Shown piece by piece: positions 25,124-35,239 of a stretch of DNA of 46,670 nt. The stretch is from positions 1 through 46,670 of the IMG/VR virus record IMGVR_UViG_3300025508_000032; one strand, given 5' to 3'. Position numbers and translations under genes: made by a program. The notes beneath the pieces are model-generated. The model had not been told where the DNA came from, made no database searches, and saw only the letters and a program-made list of their open reading frames with translations. Origin of the DNA: a virus. Position 1 is the first letter of the stretch, and every line of letters starts with the position of its first letter.

Positions 25124-28100
25124 ATGTCAAAGATTTCCGAATTAGGTCCAATCAAAGGTGCCAATACTCGCTCTGAAGACCTTTTTGTTATCGTTAACCT
25201 TATCCAAGGTGATGACGGTACTAAAAACATTACTAGAAAAGAACTTGTAGCCGCGCTGCAATACGAAATCTTTGATAGAATAACCATCACAGGCGGCAAC
25301 ATATCTGGCGTTAGAATCTTCAGTTCAACTATTGAAGATAGCACCATGAATCGTAACTTGTTTAATAACGGCACAATTGATCAATCTGATATTACAGATA
25401 CTACAATCACTGATGGCACAATGATTGGCACAGCTGTATCAAACGTTGCTATTACAACTTCAGATTTTTCTAATGGTACTGGTAATAACAACGTATTTAC
25501 AAGTACGATTGTAACCGAGAGTGAGTTAAACAACTCAACCGGTAATAACAATATCTTTACCAATTCTACTATTGATGATTCTCTTTATAACAATGTTACC
25601 ATCGAAGGTGGTACAGCTAATAACTTAATTCTTACAAACATTACAATTGATGAGCTTATTCTCGAAGATGCATTCATCTCGAATAGCCAAATCGATTCAA
25701 CTACGTTTGCTAATGGCAGCATCGCAGATTCTGATGTTTCAAATGTAGTAATCACAGATACAGATATTTCTAATTCTGACATTAGAGATACAGATCTAGA
25801 CAACGTAGATATTACAAATTCAAGATTCTCAAATGGTGAAATTTGGAATACTGTTCTTTCTAATAATACTATCTTAACAACTGATATTGTTGATTCTACA
25901 TTCTCTAATGGTGATATCTTTGATACTACCGCAAATAATATCACTATTACAAACTCTGATTTCTCAGATGGCACTGGTAATAATAACGTGTTTACTAATC
26001 CAAGATTAGAAAACGCAATCTTGACCGGTGAAATGAATAACGTTGTTGCAGAAAATATTACTATTACAAGTTCTTCTTCTGACGGTTTAACTCAACAGAG
26101 ATCATCTATTGAGCAGTCAGATATTACAGAATCAAATATCGCCAATTCAACTATCAATCAGTCAGAGCTTGTTGACTTTGATATGAATCTTACACGAACA
26201 TTCGAGCCAATGCTTGATGAAGATAGTTATTTTGCTCTAAAGAACGTCAAGACTGGCGACACAGAGAAAATGACTTACCGTCAATTATACGATGAGTTCT
26301 CTAAGAAGACAGAAAAATCCCTTAAAGTACACGTTGCATCAGATGGTGATGACAAATATCCAGGCAGTATCTTACAGCCAGTACGTACTCTAAAGCGCGC
26401 TGAAGAACTTGCGCTACAAAAAGCCGGTGGCTCTTACGACCGCAATGATATTAACAATGCAGTACACATCTCGGTAGGTCCCGGTACTTACTACGTTGAT
26501 GAACCAATCATGTTACCCGATGATTGTGCAATAACTTCAACTGCTGGTCAGTATGCTACACTTATTCAGAAGAAAAAAGGTTGGGAAAAGACTAACGGTA
26601 TTCTAGTTGGTTCTGGTAACTACGTCCAAGGTTTTGGTTATATGAACTTTGAGGTTGATAACTTTGACCAACCTGAAGGTGGTTTTGCTATTGCATATCG
26701 TCCAGGCGCTTTGCTAAGACGTTCACCTTATATTCGAGATAGTTCCCAGCTTTCTAACTTCAACCGTTTAGATGTTGAGCCACCTTTGAATCCATTCAAC
26801 TCTAAAGGTACAATCCTTGACTTAGGACAAGAATTCTATCTTGTTGCTGGCCATAGTGCTCAAGCACAATTTGAACTTGATGATGAAGTTACATTCTCAA
26901 GTGGTGCCACGGGTTATGTTTCGTATATTTTAGATATTGATTCAAATCGCCAGATTTATGTACGTAATCTTAAAGGTAACGTAGAAGTTGGAGATATTCT
27001 TTACGCTCAAAGAGGTGGTACTGGTACAATTGAAAGTATTGGTATTGACGACTTCCCAAATAGATTAGTTGGTCGCGGCGGTGGTTGTCTTCTAGCTGAC
27101 AGAGCTGTACTAGATACTGACTCACTATATACATACGTATTGTGTTTTGGTTTCACACCTCGTACTCAAAACGGTACAGGTTATGTTGCTAAGAACGGTG
27201 CTGGTGTTAACGGTATTGGTTCGCTTTCAATCTTTACTCGCCAAGCATTCTTTGCTCTTGACGGTGGTCAAATGACTTTGAACAACTCCGGTTCTCAGTT
27301 TGGTGACATCTCAATGCGAGCACGCGGCAGCACAGTTATTATTAGACCAGCAAATGGTAATCAAGTTGAATTAATTGCTAATACTGACTTTGCAGATTCG
27401 ATTGATACAAACAAAGAAGATATCATTGATGATATGGTTAATTACCTAACATCTAATACTACGAGTGGCGGGTTAGGTTATCAAGGTTACAATGCCGATA
27501 AATGTTTCCGCGATACTGGTATTATTGTTGATAACACTGGATTAGATATTGCAACTAATTCTAACTACTGGGGTCGCTTAAGCGGTATTACTTATCGTAG
27601 CCCAATTTCTTATGTAGTTGTTAATCAGCAGTTAACAGAAACTGTTGGTTCTATTGAGCATCTTAAAGATGATGTTAGTGCAATCTTTGAAAATGCAAAT
27701 ACCGAAGTTACAATTCGTGCAGAACGCTCGCTAGACGAGACGCTAAATGTTCTTCAAAATGGTGAAGAGTTTGCGTCACCGATTATCTTCTCAAATACTG
27801 GTGACGGCTCCGCAGTTGCAGCTCGTGAATTAGTACAAGATAACCGCGAATTCATTATTGAAGAATTCATCAATTGGTTAGATAATAACGAAGACTTCTA
27901 TGCTTATGATTCAGCTAAATGTAAGCGTGATGTAAGCGAATTCATCTTGCCAGCAGTTAAATACGATACATTACTCGATACTAACTACAACTCAGTAACT
28001 TCTGGTTATGCTTATTACTTTAAAGCAGCTAAGAATGTTATAGGTGCACAGCGTGAAGAAACAATTGCTGCATACGAAAGATTACGTAAAACAACAGATG

Positions 28101-31100
28101 ATCTTACTCAAGATACTTCTCCAGTGTTTGCTGCTGAAGCTTATGAGAAGTTCAACGAAATCCTTGATATTCTTAAGAACGACGGGGCTAAATTAACGCC
28201 CACTGCAGTTACTTACAATGCGGCATCTGGCGAATTTGTAATGACAGTTGGTGCTCATACATTAGATGTTGGAAGATATGTTTTGCTAGGCAGCGAAGCA
28301 TTCAAATTCACGTGTAGCACAGACAATAACTTAACAGAAATTGTTCATCCAAGAAAATCAGATCCGGCATTTAAATCAGCTCTGCCAATTACATCTACGA
28401 CGTCAACAACTATTACAGTTAATGTTGGGACAACCGGTTATACAGGAGTTCATACTCTTGTTAGTGTTGCAGATGACGCGGTATCGGTTCTTGGTTCAGC
28501 TATTGAATTTAGTGATGATGCGGCAATTCCTGCAGATAAGAGAAACGCGCGCAAGCAGCTTCAATCTAATCGCGAATTCATTCAAGATTATATGATGAAC
28601 TGGGCAGACGCTGAATGGTTCTTCTATAATAGTGCTAAATGTCAACGTGATATGAAAGATTACATTGTACCTTCTGTGTTGAGAGATACACTAACAGGCA
28701 CAAACTTTAACTCTATCCAATCTGGTATTGCTTATCGTCAAGCTATTGCAAAAGTTGCAGTTGATGATCAGCTCGTAGAAACAGTTGGTGCAGTTGAACA
28801 CCTTAAGCGTGAAACAGTTGATACAGTTTCTGATCCTATTGTGGCAGACAGAATTGCTAAAGGATACGATGAAATTATTAGTATCATGCAAACAAAAGGT
28901 AGACAATATACTCCTACTGATGCTGCTTACAATCCTTCAACCGGTGTTATGACATTAACGCTTAATAACCACTCGTTTGAAACCGGTGATCAACTTGTGT
29001 TTGACGAAAACGCAGTTACTTTCTCTTGTGCAAACACTGCTACAAGCGTAGTTACTGAGATTTCTCACCCACGTTCTACTGATCCATTATTCAGAACTGC
29101 GGTTACAATTACAGGAACAACTGATAGCACTATCACAATGAATGTTGGTAATGCTGGTGGTTATACTGAAACACATACATTTGTAAGAGCTAAGCTAAAC
29201 GGTGTTAAGCAAACTGGTTACACTAACGGCGCGTTTACTCCAACTACCGCAGCTTATGACCCAGTTACTGGCCTTATGTCAGTAACAATTGGCGCGCATG
29301 ATTTCCAACTTGGCGACACAATTAAAATTGCTGAAGAAAGCATTACATTTAGTTGCTTAGACGGTTTATCAAACCCAGTAGAAATCTCTCATCCACGTTC
29401 AACTGATGCTGCGTTTAATACTAGCTTACCAATTATTAGTAAGACAGATACAACCATTACAGTTCAAGTTGGCAATGCTGGTTCCTACACTGCTGCACAT
29501 ACATTTGTATATGCTGCGCCAGATGCGATAAGAAAAGTAGAAATTTACAACGGTAAGTTCACCCCAACCGATGTTGCTTACAACCCAATTAGTGGTGATA
29601 TGACAGCAACAATTGGCCAGCATAATCTTAGTGTTGGAAAATGGATTGAAATCGCAGATGAGTCTATTACACTATCATGTGCTAATACTGCTGCTAACAC
29701 TACGGTTGAAATCTCGCATCCACGTTCTACAGACCCTGCCCATAAAGCACCGGTTAGAATTACAGATGTAACTGGTTCAACTATTACATTCAATGTTGGT
29801 AACGCAAACGGTTATACTGGCGAACATACCTTTGTAAGCGCAACAGTTGATTCTATTGATACTAACGCAATTTACTGGACTGATCCAGCTAAAATCGATT
29901 CATTCCATACGCCATTAAATGTAACATATGACCCCGCAACTGGTACATCAATAATTGAACTTGGTGCAGGACATGGTATTACAGTTGATGATCATATCGA
30001 GTTTAAACCACAAAGTATCGTGTTTAGTTGTGCAAATACCGTAACATTAGCAGTTACTGAAATTTCTCACCCAAGAATTGGTGAGCCTAATTACCAAATG
30101 CCATTAGAAGTTGATAGCGCTAATAATACGCACATTACCGTAACTTCTAGTGCTGCAAACGGTTATACTGGTGTTCATACTTTCGTAAGTGCTGAAGCAG
30201 GTTCTTTAGTTAAGACTCCAGTAAACGTAACACGCCAAGGTAAACTTGCTTCTAAACAGTTACAAGTTAACAAACCATTCTTGCAGGACGAAGTCGATGC
30301 TTGGATTCGAGATAACTACTTTGTGTATAATGATGTATTATGTGCAAGAGATACTGGTCTAATCTTAGACGCAGTACGTAGAGATATTGCTACTGGCTCA
30401 AATGTTAACTCAGTATTTACAGGTCTTGCTTATCGCTCAGGTAATGCATCAACTGAATCAGTCATTGCTAATGAATTAACAGAAACAGTCGGCGCAATTA
30501 CTTGGTTGAAAGGCCAAATTGCTGATAATATTGTTGCTGGTGAAGGCGAAACAAGATCAAATGCCGCTTTCGATGAAATTATCGAAATCATGCAAAATGG
30601 TACTTCAAATGCTGATATCCGTGACACTGGCACAGCCTATGCTACGGAAGAAGGATACGACGCGCAGTTATTGTTACAATCTAACAAAGACTTCTTCATT
30701 GCTGAAACTACTGCATGGATTGCTAACACATACCCAACTGTGACATACGATTCAGCTAAATGTGAAAGAGATGTTAGTTGGTTCATTGATTCAGTATCTT
30801 GGGATGTCCAACACGACTCAAACGCAGCAACAGTTAATAATTCAAGATTGTATTTTGATAAAGCTGTTACTGTTCTTCCTGATAGCCAACGTCCTGCTAC
30901 TGCTGCTTCATTCGAGCATATGGCTGAGATTGCTGGTCAAATAGTAAGAAACGAGTTAGTTGTTAATGTACAGCAAGGTGTTGAAACACAAGTTAGAGCA
31001 GTTGATGCTAATACTTCATTCACACCAACTGATGCATCTTATGACCCAGTAACTGGTCTTATCTCAGTAACGATTGGTGCTCACACACTTGAAAGTGGTG

Positions 31101-34100
31101 ATTATATCATCATGGACGAAAATGCTATTACTTTCTCTTGTGCTAATACAGCAACACAAGTTGTAACTAATATCTCGCATCCAAGAACAACTGATCCATA
31201 CTTTAACCGTCCAGTAGAAATCCTTGAAGTAACAGGAACTACTATTAAAATGCAGGTTGGAGTTGTTCCAAACGGATACGCAGGTGTTCATACTTTTGTA
31301 AGTGCAGTAGCTGATTCCTTTATGAAATCTTCTTCTCCATATGTTGCTACACAAGTAGAAAATCTGTTTAATATCATAACAAATATGGTTCGCGGTAATA
31401 GTTTTGCTGAACTACCTGCGATTAAAGAGCCATCATTAATTGGTGTTGGATACGATTCAACAATCAATGGCTACTTTGAAACAATTAACGGAAATACTGT
31501 TAAGTATCAAACAGAAATCATTGACTTTATTCGTGAAGAATACAATGGCCTTGGTTACAATACTGAACTTTGCTACAGAGACGTAGGTTTGATTGTTGAC
31601 GCTATCAGCGAAGATGTAGAATATGGTGGCGATGGTGCTACAGTAAATGCTGCTACTTACTACTTTAATAACGCAGTAAATATTCTTCCATACGAGCAAA
31701 GAGTACCTACAAGACTAGCTTTCGAGCACCTTGCAGATGTTTCAGAAGACGTTATAACTAATAATATAGTAACACCAACCTCAGGTAATCTAACCTCTCA
31801 GGTCACTACAGGGACTCCAGCCGACGCTGCTACAGCAGAAAACGCTAAGAATCTTATTAACATAATATCAGATGTAGTTGATACTAGATTAGTTATTCCT
31901 GGGCTTGCTGGATCTCTTGATATTAGTGTTGGTCAACAAACTCCGGAATCATTACCGGCAGTTACTGCTGCTACAATACCAGCCATAGAACCAAGCAGAA
32001 CCTTTGCGCGACAATCTTTACAGTTTAACAAAGAGTTTATCCAAGATGAAGTTGTTTCTTACATCAACGATCAATACTTTGTTTATAATGAAGATAAATG
32101 TGCAAGAGATGTTGGTTATATTCTAGACGCAGTTAAACGTGATGTACAAACTGGAAGTGATTACCCAAGCAAATACGCTGGTAGAGCTTATAGATCTGGC
32201 AATGTTGGAACTGAAATTGTAGTTAATGAGCAATTAGCAGAAACAATTGAAGCTATTAAGTATCTTAGAGAAGATATCTTACCAAGACTATCTGGTGTTG
32301 CTTTAACACGAGCTACTGCGTCATTTACAAATGTCATTAATATTATGAAAGACGGAACAGCCGGTCTTACTTACAGCACTTATGGTACTGCTAATATCGG
32401 TTCAAGTTACGGCAGTGCTACTGACGGCCTGCAGCTTAACAAAGCATTCTTAGCGGCTGAAGTAGTTGCATGGATTAATGTTCAAATTGCTGCTAATGTT
32501 CCTGGCTTTGTCGGTCTAACGTATAGTGAAGCTAAATGTGAAAGAGACGTTGGCTACATGGTAGATGCTGCATCTTACGATATTAGACATGGTTCTAATG
32601 TTGCAATGAGAGATGTTGCAAGATTCTACTTTGAAGCTGGCCAATCAATTCTTCCTGCTAATCAAAGAGTAGCAACAGCTGCAGCGTTTACTAGAATCGC
32701 AGCAGTAGCGGAGCAGGTTGTCCTTAAACAGGCAGTAGCGAAATCAGCAGGTAACTTGCTTGATCCAGTAACAACTGGCTTCGGTAACGTTGTTGGAGCA
32801 ACCGGTGTTCAAGTAGAAGTTCTATTCAACATCGTATCAGATCTAATTACTGCTGGCGAAGTTATCGCAATGCCAACGGCAATCGAAACAGATAGCAGTA
32901 ATCCAGCTGCAACTGGTTACGATTATGAAAGCGAAGTTGGAACGATTGAAGATCGTAAATCAACTCTTGCAATCGGTGTTAATAAGTTCTTACAGTCAGA
33001 ATTTGATTATCTTGAGTACAATTCAATTAAATGTAAACGCGATGTTGGTTACATGGTTGATGCGCTATCACATGATATTCAGTATGGCGGTAACTCTGCA
33101 ATGTGGACAGCGGCTCAAATTTACTTCGTTAACGCAGTGAACTTGCTACCAATAGAACAAAGAGAACCTACTAAGCGTGCATTTACACATATGGCTGGAA
33201 TCATGCATAGTGTTATCAGACATGAAACAGTAACTGCAACAGCTGGTAATGTTCAAACTCAGTACATGAAAGGTTTAACCGCAAATAGAGAAATTGCTCA
33301 AGAAGCGAAAGATCTTGCACTTATGGTTGCTAACATTGCTGATGATACTAATCCTACTAACTTGCCAGCACGTATTGAGCCAAATACATCTTGGATCAAC
33401 AATATCCTTATTACAGAGAAAGACAAGGTAGATAATGCGCTAGAAACTCTAGTTACAAGCATGATTAACTTTATCTCATCTGAATACAAAGGTATTAGTT
33501 ATCCTAAAGAGAAATGTCGTAGAGACGTTGGTATCATTGTTGATGCTTTATCACACGATATTCAATATCAGACAAACTATGCTACAAGACTTTGTGCAAA
33601 TATGTACTTTGATAACGCAACAAGTGTTCTACCATTCGATCAAAGAATGCAAACTGCAGACTTTTACGAAGAAATGGGTAATGTACTAAATAGTATTGTA
33701 GTTGAAGGCTTAGTTGGTCAAGACGTAACTGGAACGCCAGCAACACTTGTTGAAGGTAACGCAGTACAAGATCTTGTAAGAATTCTTGAAGAAGCAATTC
33801 GTAGAAACGGTCTAGATGCTGTACCAGAACTTATTGAACCAGATACATCTTGGGTTGTTTCTGAGAAGGTAGCAGCTGGCGAAGTTATCGATTCTAACTT
33901 AGATGAATTGGCGGATGACGTAACTGATTATATTGCTGATAACTTTACAATCATTGATTACAGCAAAGCGAAATGTCGCCGTGATTCAGGCTATATTCTA
34001 GATGCAATGAGCTATGACTTAAATTATGGCGGTAATATTGCTTCTAGATGGAATGCAGACTTCTACTTCTGGAATAACCAATTGCGCATCCCAGAGAATA

Positions 34101-35239
34101 CAAGAGTTGCAACTGCACAATCTTATCGTCAGCTTGGAAGAATAGTTAAAGACGTAGTACTCGGTCAATATCCTGGACAGATTCTTCGCCCTGAAACTGG
34201 TAGTGAAGTTCAATCTGTACAAGCTAACGATCTTGGTATGATCTTCTACAACGCACTGTTCTACAACACTCCTAACAAGCTTGGACCAACTATTAATCCA
34301 GATTTTGCTTGGGAAGATAATAAAGCATTCGGTTTCGCTAAAACGATTCTTGATAACAATAAACGCAGATTACAAAGTGAAGTACAAAGGTTTATTACTT
34401 CTGAATATAAGTTTATTGATCTACCTAAGACTTATCGCGATGCTAATAACTTCCTTAAAGTTATCCAGAATGATTTCAAGTTTGAAGATCCACTCTTGGG
34501 TCCAATTGGTTCAGATAGAGCTTCAAGATCTTTCGTTGGTGCATTATTTAATATCGATGCTAAACATGTATTCCCAGTGTTTAATCCGCCAGCAACATTT
34601 AGCAATTGGCGCAAACTGAGATTCAAAGGTACTGTTGCAAATACTACAGAACGTGATGCATTAACTGGTATGAAACGTTGGGACGCGTATATTATCCCAA
34701 CTGATAATAACACAAATCGTTATGCTGGTGATATCATTCATTGGACAGGAACAACGTGGACTGCTACTGGCGCGGTTGGAGCTAACAATACTGATCTGCT
34801 AGACGCTTTCACAGGTGCTTGGACACAGATGAAAACTTATATAAATAACAATATCGCTACAGATCAACCACAAAGAGATATGGTAACCGAATTGATTGAT
34901 AACGTAATTATAGATAGTGTTCTTAGACCAGACTTCCTAGTCTTCGGTTCACTAGTTGAATCAATTGCTCACCAGTTTAATGGAGCATCGGCAGGTGTTA
35001 ATAGAAACGCTTTGCCACTTAACTTCAGAAACGTTGGTGCTGCTATCGGTGCAAACGCTTCAGTATTGTCAGAAAACGGCGGTCGTATCAGGTGGTCTGG
35101 ATCAGACGAATTAAACAACCAGTACTTTGCGCGAGGTCTAAAAATTAATGGTAGAACAGGTCGTATCGAAGGTCGGCCGTTCACATCATCGGTAAGAAAA
35201 CTTGCAAGAAGAGCATCTAACTCAAGGGCATCTCTATAA
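25124..35239 (+). CDS. Giant repeat-containing virion fibre protein (3371 aa)
   Basis: This 3371-aa protein is one of the longest in the window. Residues about 65-350 are runs of short, repeated strands (ISNSDIRDTDLDNVDITNSRF and similar) expected to wind into a beta-helix. Residues about 400-770 look like a pectin-lyase-type right-handed helix (VHVASDGDDKYPG, PVRTLKRAEELAL, SVGPGTYYVDEPI). From about residue 785 to 3000 there are 11 copies of a KCxRD domain (cysteines at 794, 933, 1173, 1740, 1880, 2150, 2326, 2472, 2637, 2798, 2951), mixed with six copies of a second domain marked SHPRxTDP and HTFV. The C-terminus (about residues 3160-3220) has SNWRKLRFKGTVANTTER. No enzyme motif is evident. 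It is probably a long side fibre or baseplate fibre of a marine T4-like phage; folding and assembly need are unknown. Confidence 0.8.
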   Translation: MSKISELGPIKGANTRSEDLFVIVNLIQGDDGTKNITRKELVAALQYEIFDRITITGGNISGVRIFSSTIEDSTMNRNLFNNGTIDQSDITDTTITDGTMIGTAVSNVAITTSDFSNGTGNNNVFTSTIVTESELNNSTGNNNIFTNSTIDDSLYNNVTIEGGTANNLILTNITIDELILEDAFISNSQIDSTTFANGSIADSDVSNVVITDTDISNSDIRDTDLDNVDITNSRFSNGEIWNTVLSNNTILTTDIVDSTFSNGDIFDTTANNITITNSDFSDGTGNNNVFTNPRLENAILTGEMNNVVAENITITSSSSDGLTQQRSSIEQSDITESNIANSTINQSELVDFDMNLTRTFEPMLDEDSYFALKNVKTGDTEKMTYRQLYDEFSKKTEKSLKVHVASDGDDKYPGSILQPVRTLKRAEELALQKAGGSYDRNDINNAVHISVGPGTYYVDEPIMLPDDCAITSTAGQYATLIQKKKGWEKTNGILVGSGNYVQGFGYMNFEVDNFDQPEGGFAIAYRPGALLRRSPYIRDSSQLSNFNRLDVEPPLNPFNSKGTILDLGQEFYLVAGHSAQAQFELDDEVTFSSGATGYVSYILDIDSNRQIYVRNLKGNVEVGDILYAQRGGTGTIESIGIDDFPNRLVGRGGGCLLADRAVLDTDSLYTYVLCFGFTPRTQNGTGYVAKNGAGVNGIGSLSIFTRQAFFALDGGQMTLNNSGSQFGDISMRARGSTVIIRPANGNQVELIANTDFADSIDTNKEDIIDDMVNYLTSNTTSGGLGYQGYNADKCFRDTGIIVDNTGLDIATNSNYWGRLSGITYRSPISYVVVNQQLTETVGSIEHLKDDVSAIFENANTEVTIRAERSLDETLNVLQNGEEFASPIIFSNTGDGSAVAARELVQDNREFIIEEFINWLDNNEDFYAYDSAKCKRDVSEFILPAVKYDTLLDTNYNSVTSGYAYYFKAAKNVIGAQREETIAAYERLRKTTDDLTQDTSPVFAAEAYEKFNEILDILKNDGAKLTPTAVTYNAASGEFVMTVGAHTLDVGRYVLLGSEAFKFTCSTDNNLTEIVHPRKSDPAFKSALPITSTTSTTITVNVGTTGYTGVHTLVSVADDAVSVLGSAIEFSDDAAIPADKRNARKQLQSNREFIQDYMMNWADAEWFFYNSAKCQRDMKDYIVPSVLRDTLTGTNFNSIQSGIAYRQAIAKVAVDDQLVETVGAVEHLKRETVDTVSDPIVADRIAKGYDEIISIMQTKGRQYTPTDAAYNPSTGVMTLTLNNHSFETGDQLVFDENAVTFSCANTATSVVTEISHPRSTDPLFRTAVTITGTTDSTITMNVGNAGGYTETHTFVRAKLNGVKQTGYTNGAFTPTTAAYDPVTGLMSVTIGAHDFQLGDTIKIAEESITFSCLDGLSNPVEISHPRSTDAAFNTSLPIISKTDTTITVQVGNAGSYTAAHTFVYAAPDAIRKVEIYNGKFTPTDVAYNPISGDMTATIGQHNLSVGKWIEIADESITLSCANTAANTTVEISHPRSTDPAHKAPVRITDVTGSTITFNVGNANGYTGEHTFVSATVDSIDTNAIYWTDPAKIDSFHTPLNVTYDPATGTSIIELGAGHGITVDDHIEFKPQSIVFSCANTVTLAVTEISHPRIGEPNYQMPLEVDSANNTHITVTSSAANGYTGVHTFVSAEAGSLVKTPVNVTRQGKLASKQLQVNKPFLQDEVDAWIRDNYFVYNDVLCARDTGLILDAVRRDIATGSNVNSVFTGLAYRSGNASTESVIANELTETVGAITWLKGQIADNIVAGEGETRSNAAFDEIIEIMQNGTSNADIRDTGTAYATEEGYDAQLLLQSNKDFFIAETTAWIANTYPTVTYDSAKCERDVSWFIDSVSWDVQHDSNAATVNNSRLYFDKAVTVLPDSQRPATAASFEHMAEIAGQIVRNELVVNVQQGVETQVRAVDANTSFTPTDASYDPVTGLISVTIGAHTLESGDYIIMDENAITFSCANTATQVVTNISHPRTTDPYFNRPVEILEVTGTTIKMQVGVVPNGYAGVHTFVSAVADSFMKSSSPYVATQVENLFNIITNMVRGNSFAELPAIKEPSLIGVGYDSTINGYFETINGNTVKYQTEIIDFIREEYNGLGYNTELCYRDVGLIVDAISEDVEYGGDGATVNAATYYFNNAVNILPYEQRVPTRLAFEHLADVSEDVITNNIVTPTSGNLTSQVTTGTPADAATAENAKNLINIISDVVDTRLVIPGLAGSLDISVGQQTPESLPAVTAATIPAIEPSRTFARQSLQFNKEFIQDEVVSYINDQYFVYNEDKCARDVGYILDAVKRDVQTGSDYPSKYAGRAYRSGNVGTEIVVNEQLAETIEAIKYLREDILPRLSGVALTRATASFTNVINIMKDGTAGLTYSTYGTANIGSSYGSATDGLQLNKAFLAAEVVAWINVQIAANVPGFVGLTYSEAKCERDVGYMVDAASYDIRHGSNVAMRDVARFYFEAGQSILPANQRVATAAAFTRIAAVAEQVVLKQAVAKSAGNLLDPVTTGFGNVVGATGVQVEVLFNIVSDLITAGEVIAMPTAIETDSSNPAATGYDYESEVGTIEDRKSTLAIGVNKFLQSEFDYLEYNSIKCKRDVGYMVDALSHDIQYGGNSAMWTAAQIYFVNAVNLLPIEQREPTKRAFTHMAGIMHSVIRHETVTATAGNVQTQYMKGLTANREIAQEAKDLALMVANIADDTNPTNLPARIEPNTSWINNILITEKDKVDNALETLVTSMINFISSEYKGISYPKEKCRRDVGIIVDALSHDIQYQTNYATRLCANMYFDNATSVLPFDQRMQTADFYEEMGNVLNSIVVEGLVGQDVTGTPATLVEGNAVQDLVRILEEAIRRNGLDAVPELIEPDTSWVVSEKVAAGEVIDSNLDELADDVTDYIADNFTIIDYSKAKCRRDSGYILDAMSYDLNYGGNIASRWNADFYFWNNQLRIPENTRVATAQSYRQLGRIVKDVVLGQYPGQILRPETGSEVQSVQANDLGMIFYNALFYNTPNKLGPTINPDFAWEDNKAFGFAKTILDNNKRRLQSEVQRFITSEYKFIDLPKTYRDANNFLKVIQNDFKFEDPLLGPIGSDRASRSFVGALFNIDAKHVFPVFNPPATFSNWRKLRFKGTVANTTERDALTGMKRWDAYIIPTDNNTNRYAGDIIHWTGTTWTATGAVGANNTDLLDAFTGAWTQMKTYINNNIATDQPQRDMVTELIDNVIIDSVLRPDFLVFGSLVESIAHQFNGASAGVNRNALPLNFRNVGAAIGANASVLSENGGRIRWSGSDELNNQYFARGLKINGRTGRIEGRPFTSSVRKLARRASNSRASL
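27488..34240 (+). repeat. KCxRD protein repeat array, 11 copies plus one decayed copy
   Basis: Each copy has an aromatic residue, then KC-x-RD (or LC-x-RD), a helix ending in D (VDALSHDIQY, LDAVRRDIAT), then Asn-rich or SN-containing turns and a second helix. Cysteine codons begin at 27503, 27920, 28640, 30341, 30761, 31571, 32099, 32537, 33032, 33515 and 33974. A final copy near 34423 (KTYRDANNFLKV) has lost the cysteine. The last six are spaced about 146-176 residues apart. Confidence 0.85.
28190..31330 (+). repeat. SHPR/HTFV protein repeat, six copies
   Basis: Copies begin at FTPT-type motifs near 28190, 28906, 29232, 29557, 29900 and 31018. Each has a VAYNP-like turn, a strand, SCANT (or TCSTD/SCLDG), an EISHPRxTDP motif (IVHPRKSDP in the first) and a closing HTFV or HTLV. 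Copies 2-5 are in tandem; copies 1 and 6 are separated by KCxRD domains. Confidence 0.83.
34850..34857 (+). promoter_or_regulatory. Possible internal late promoter within the giant gene
   Basis: An exact TATAAATA lies inside the coding sequence of the giant protein, about 382 bases before the next gene's start at 35239. It could drive extra transcription of the 140-aa and collagen-like genes. It may be only chance in an AT-rich coding stretch. Confidence 0.35.

Noticed and set aside
26300-27400. Pectin or polysaccharide lyase activity for the giant protein
   Set aside because: The helix-like fold pattern is there but I see no catalytic residues or lyase motif, so only the structural likeness is claimed.
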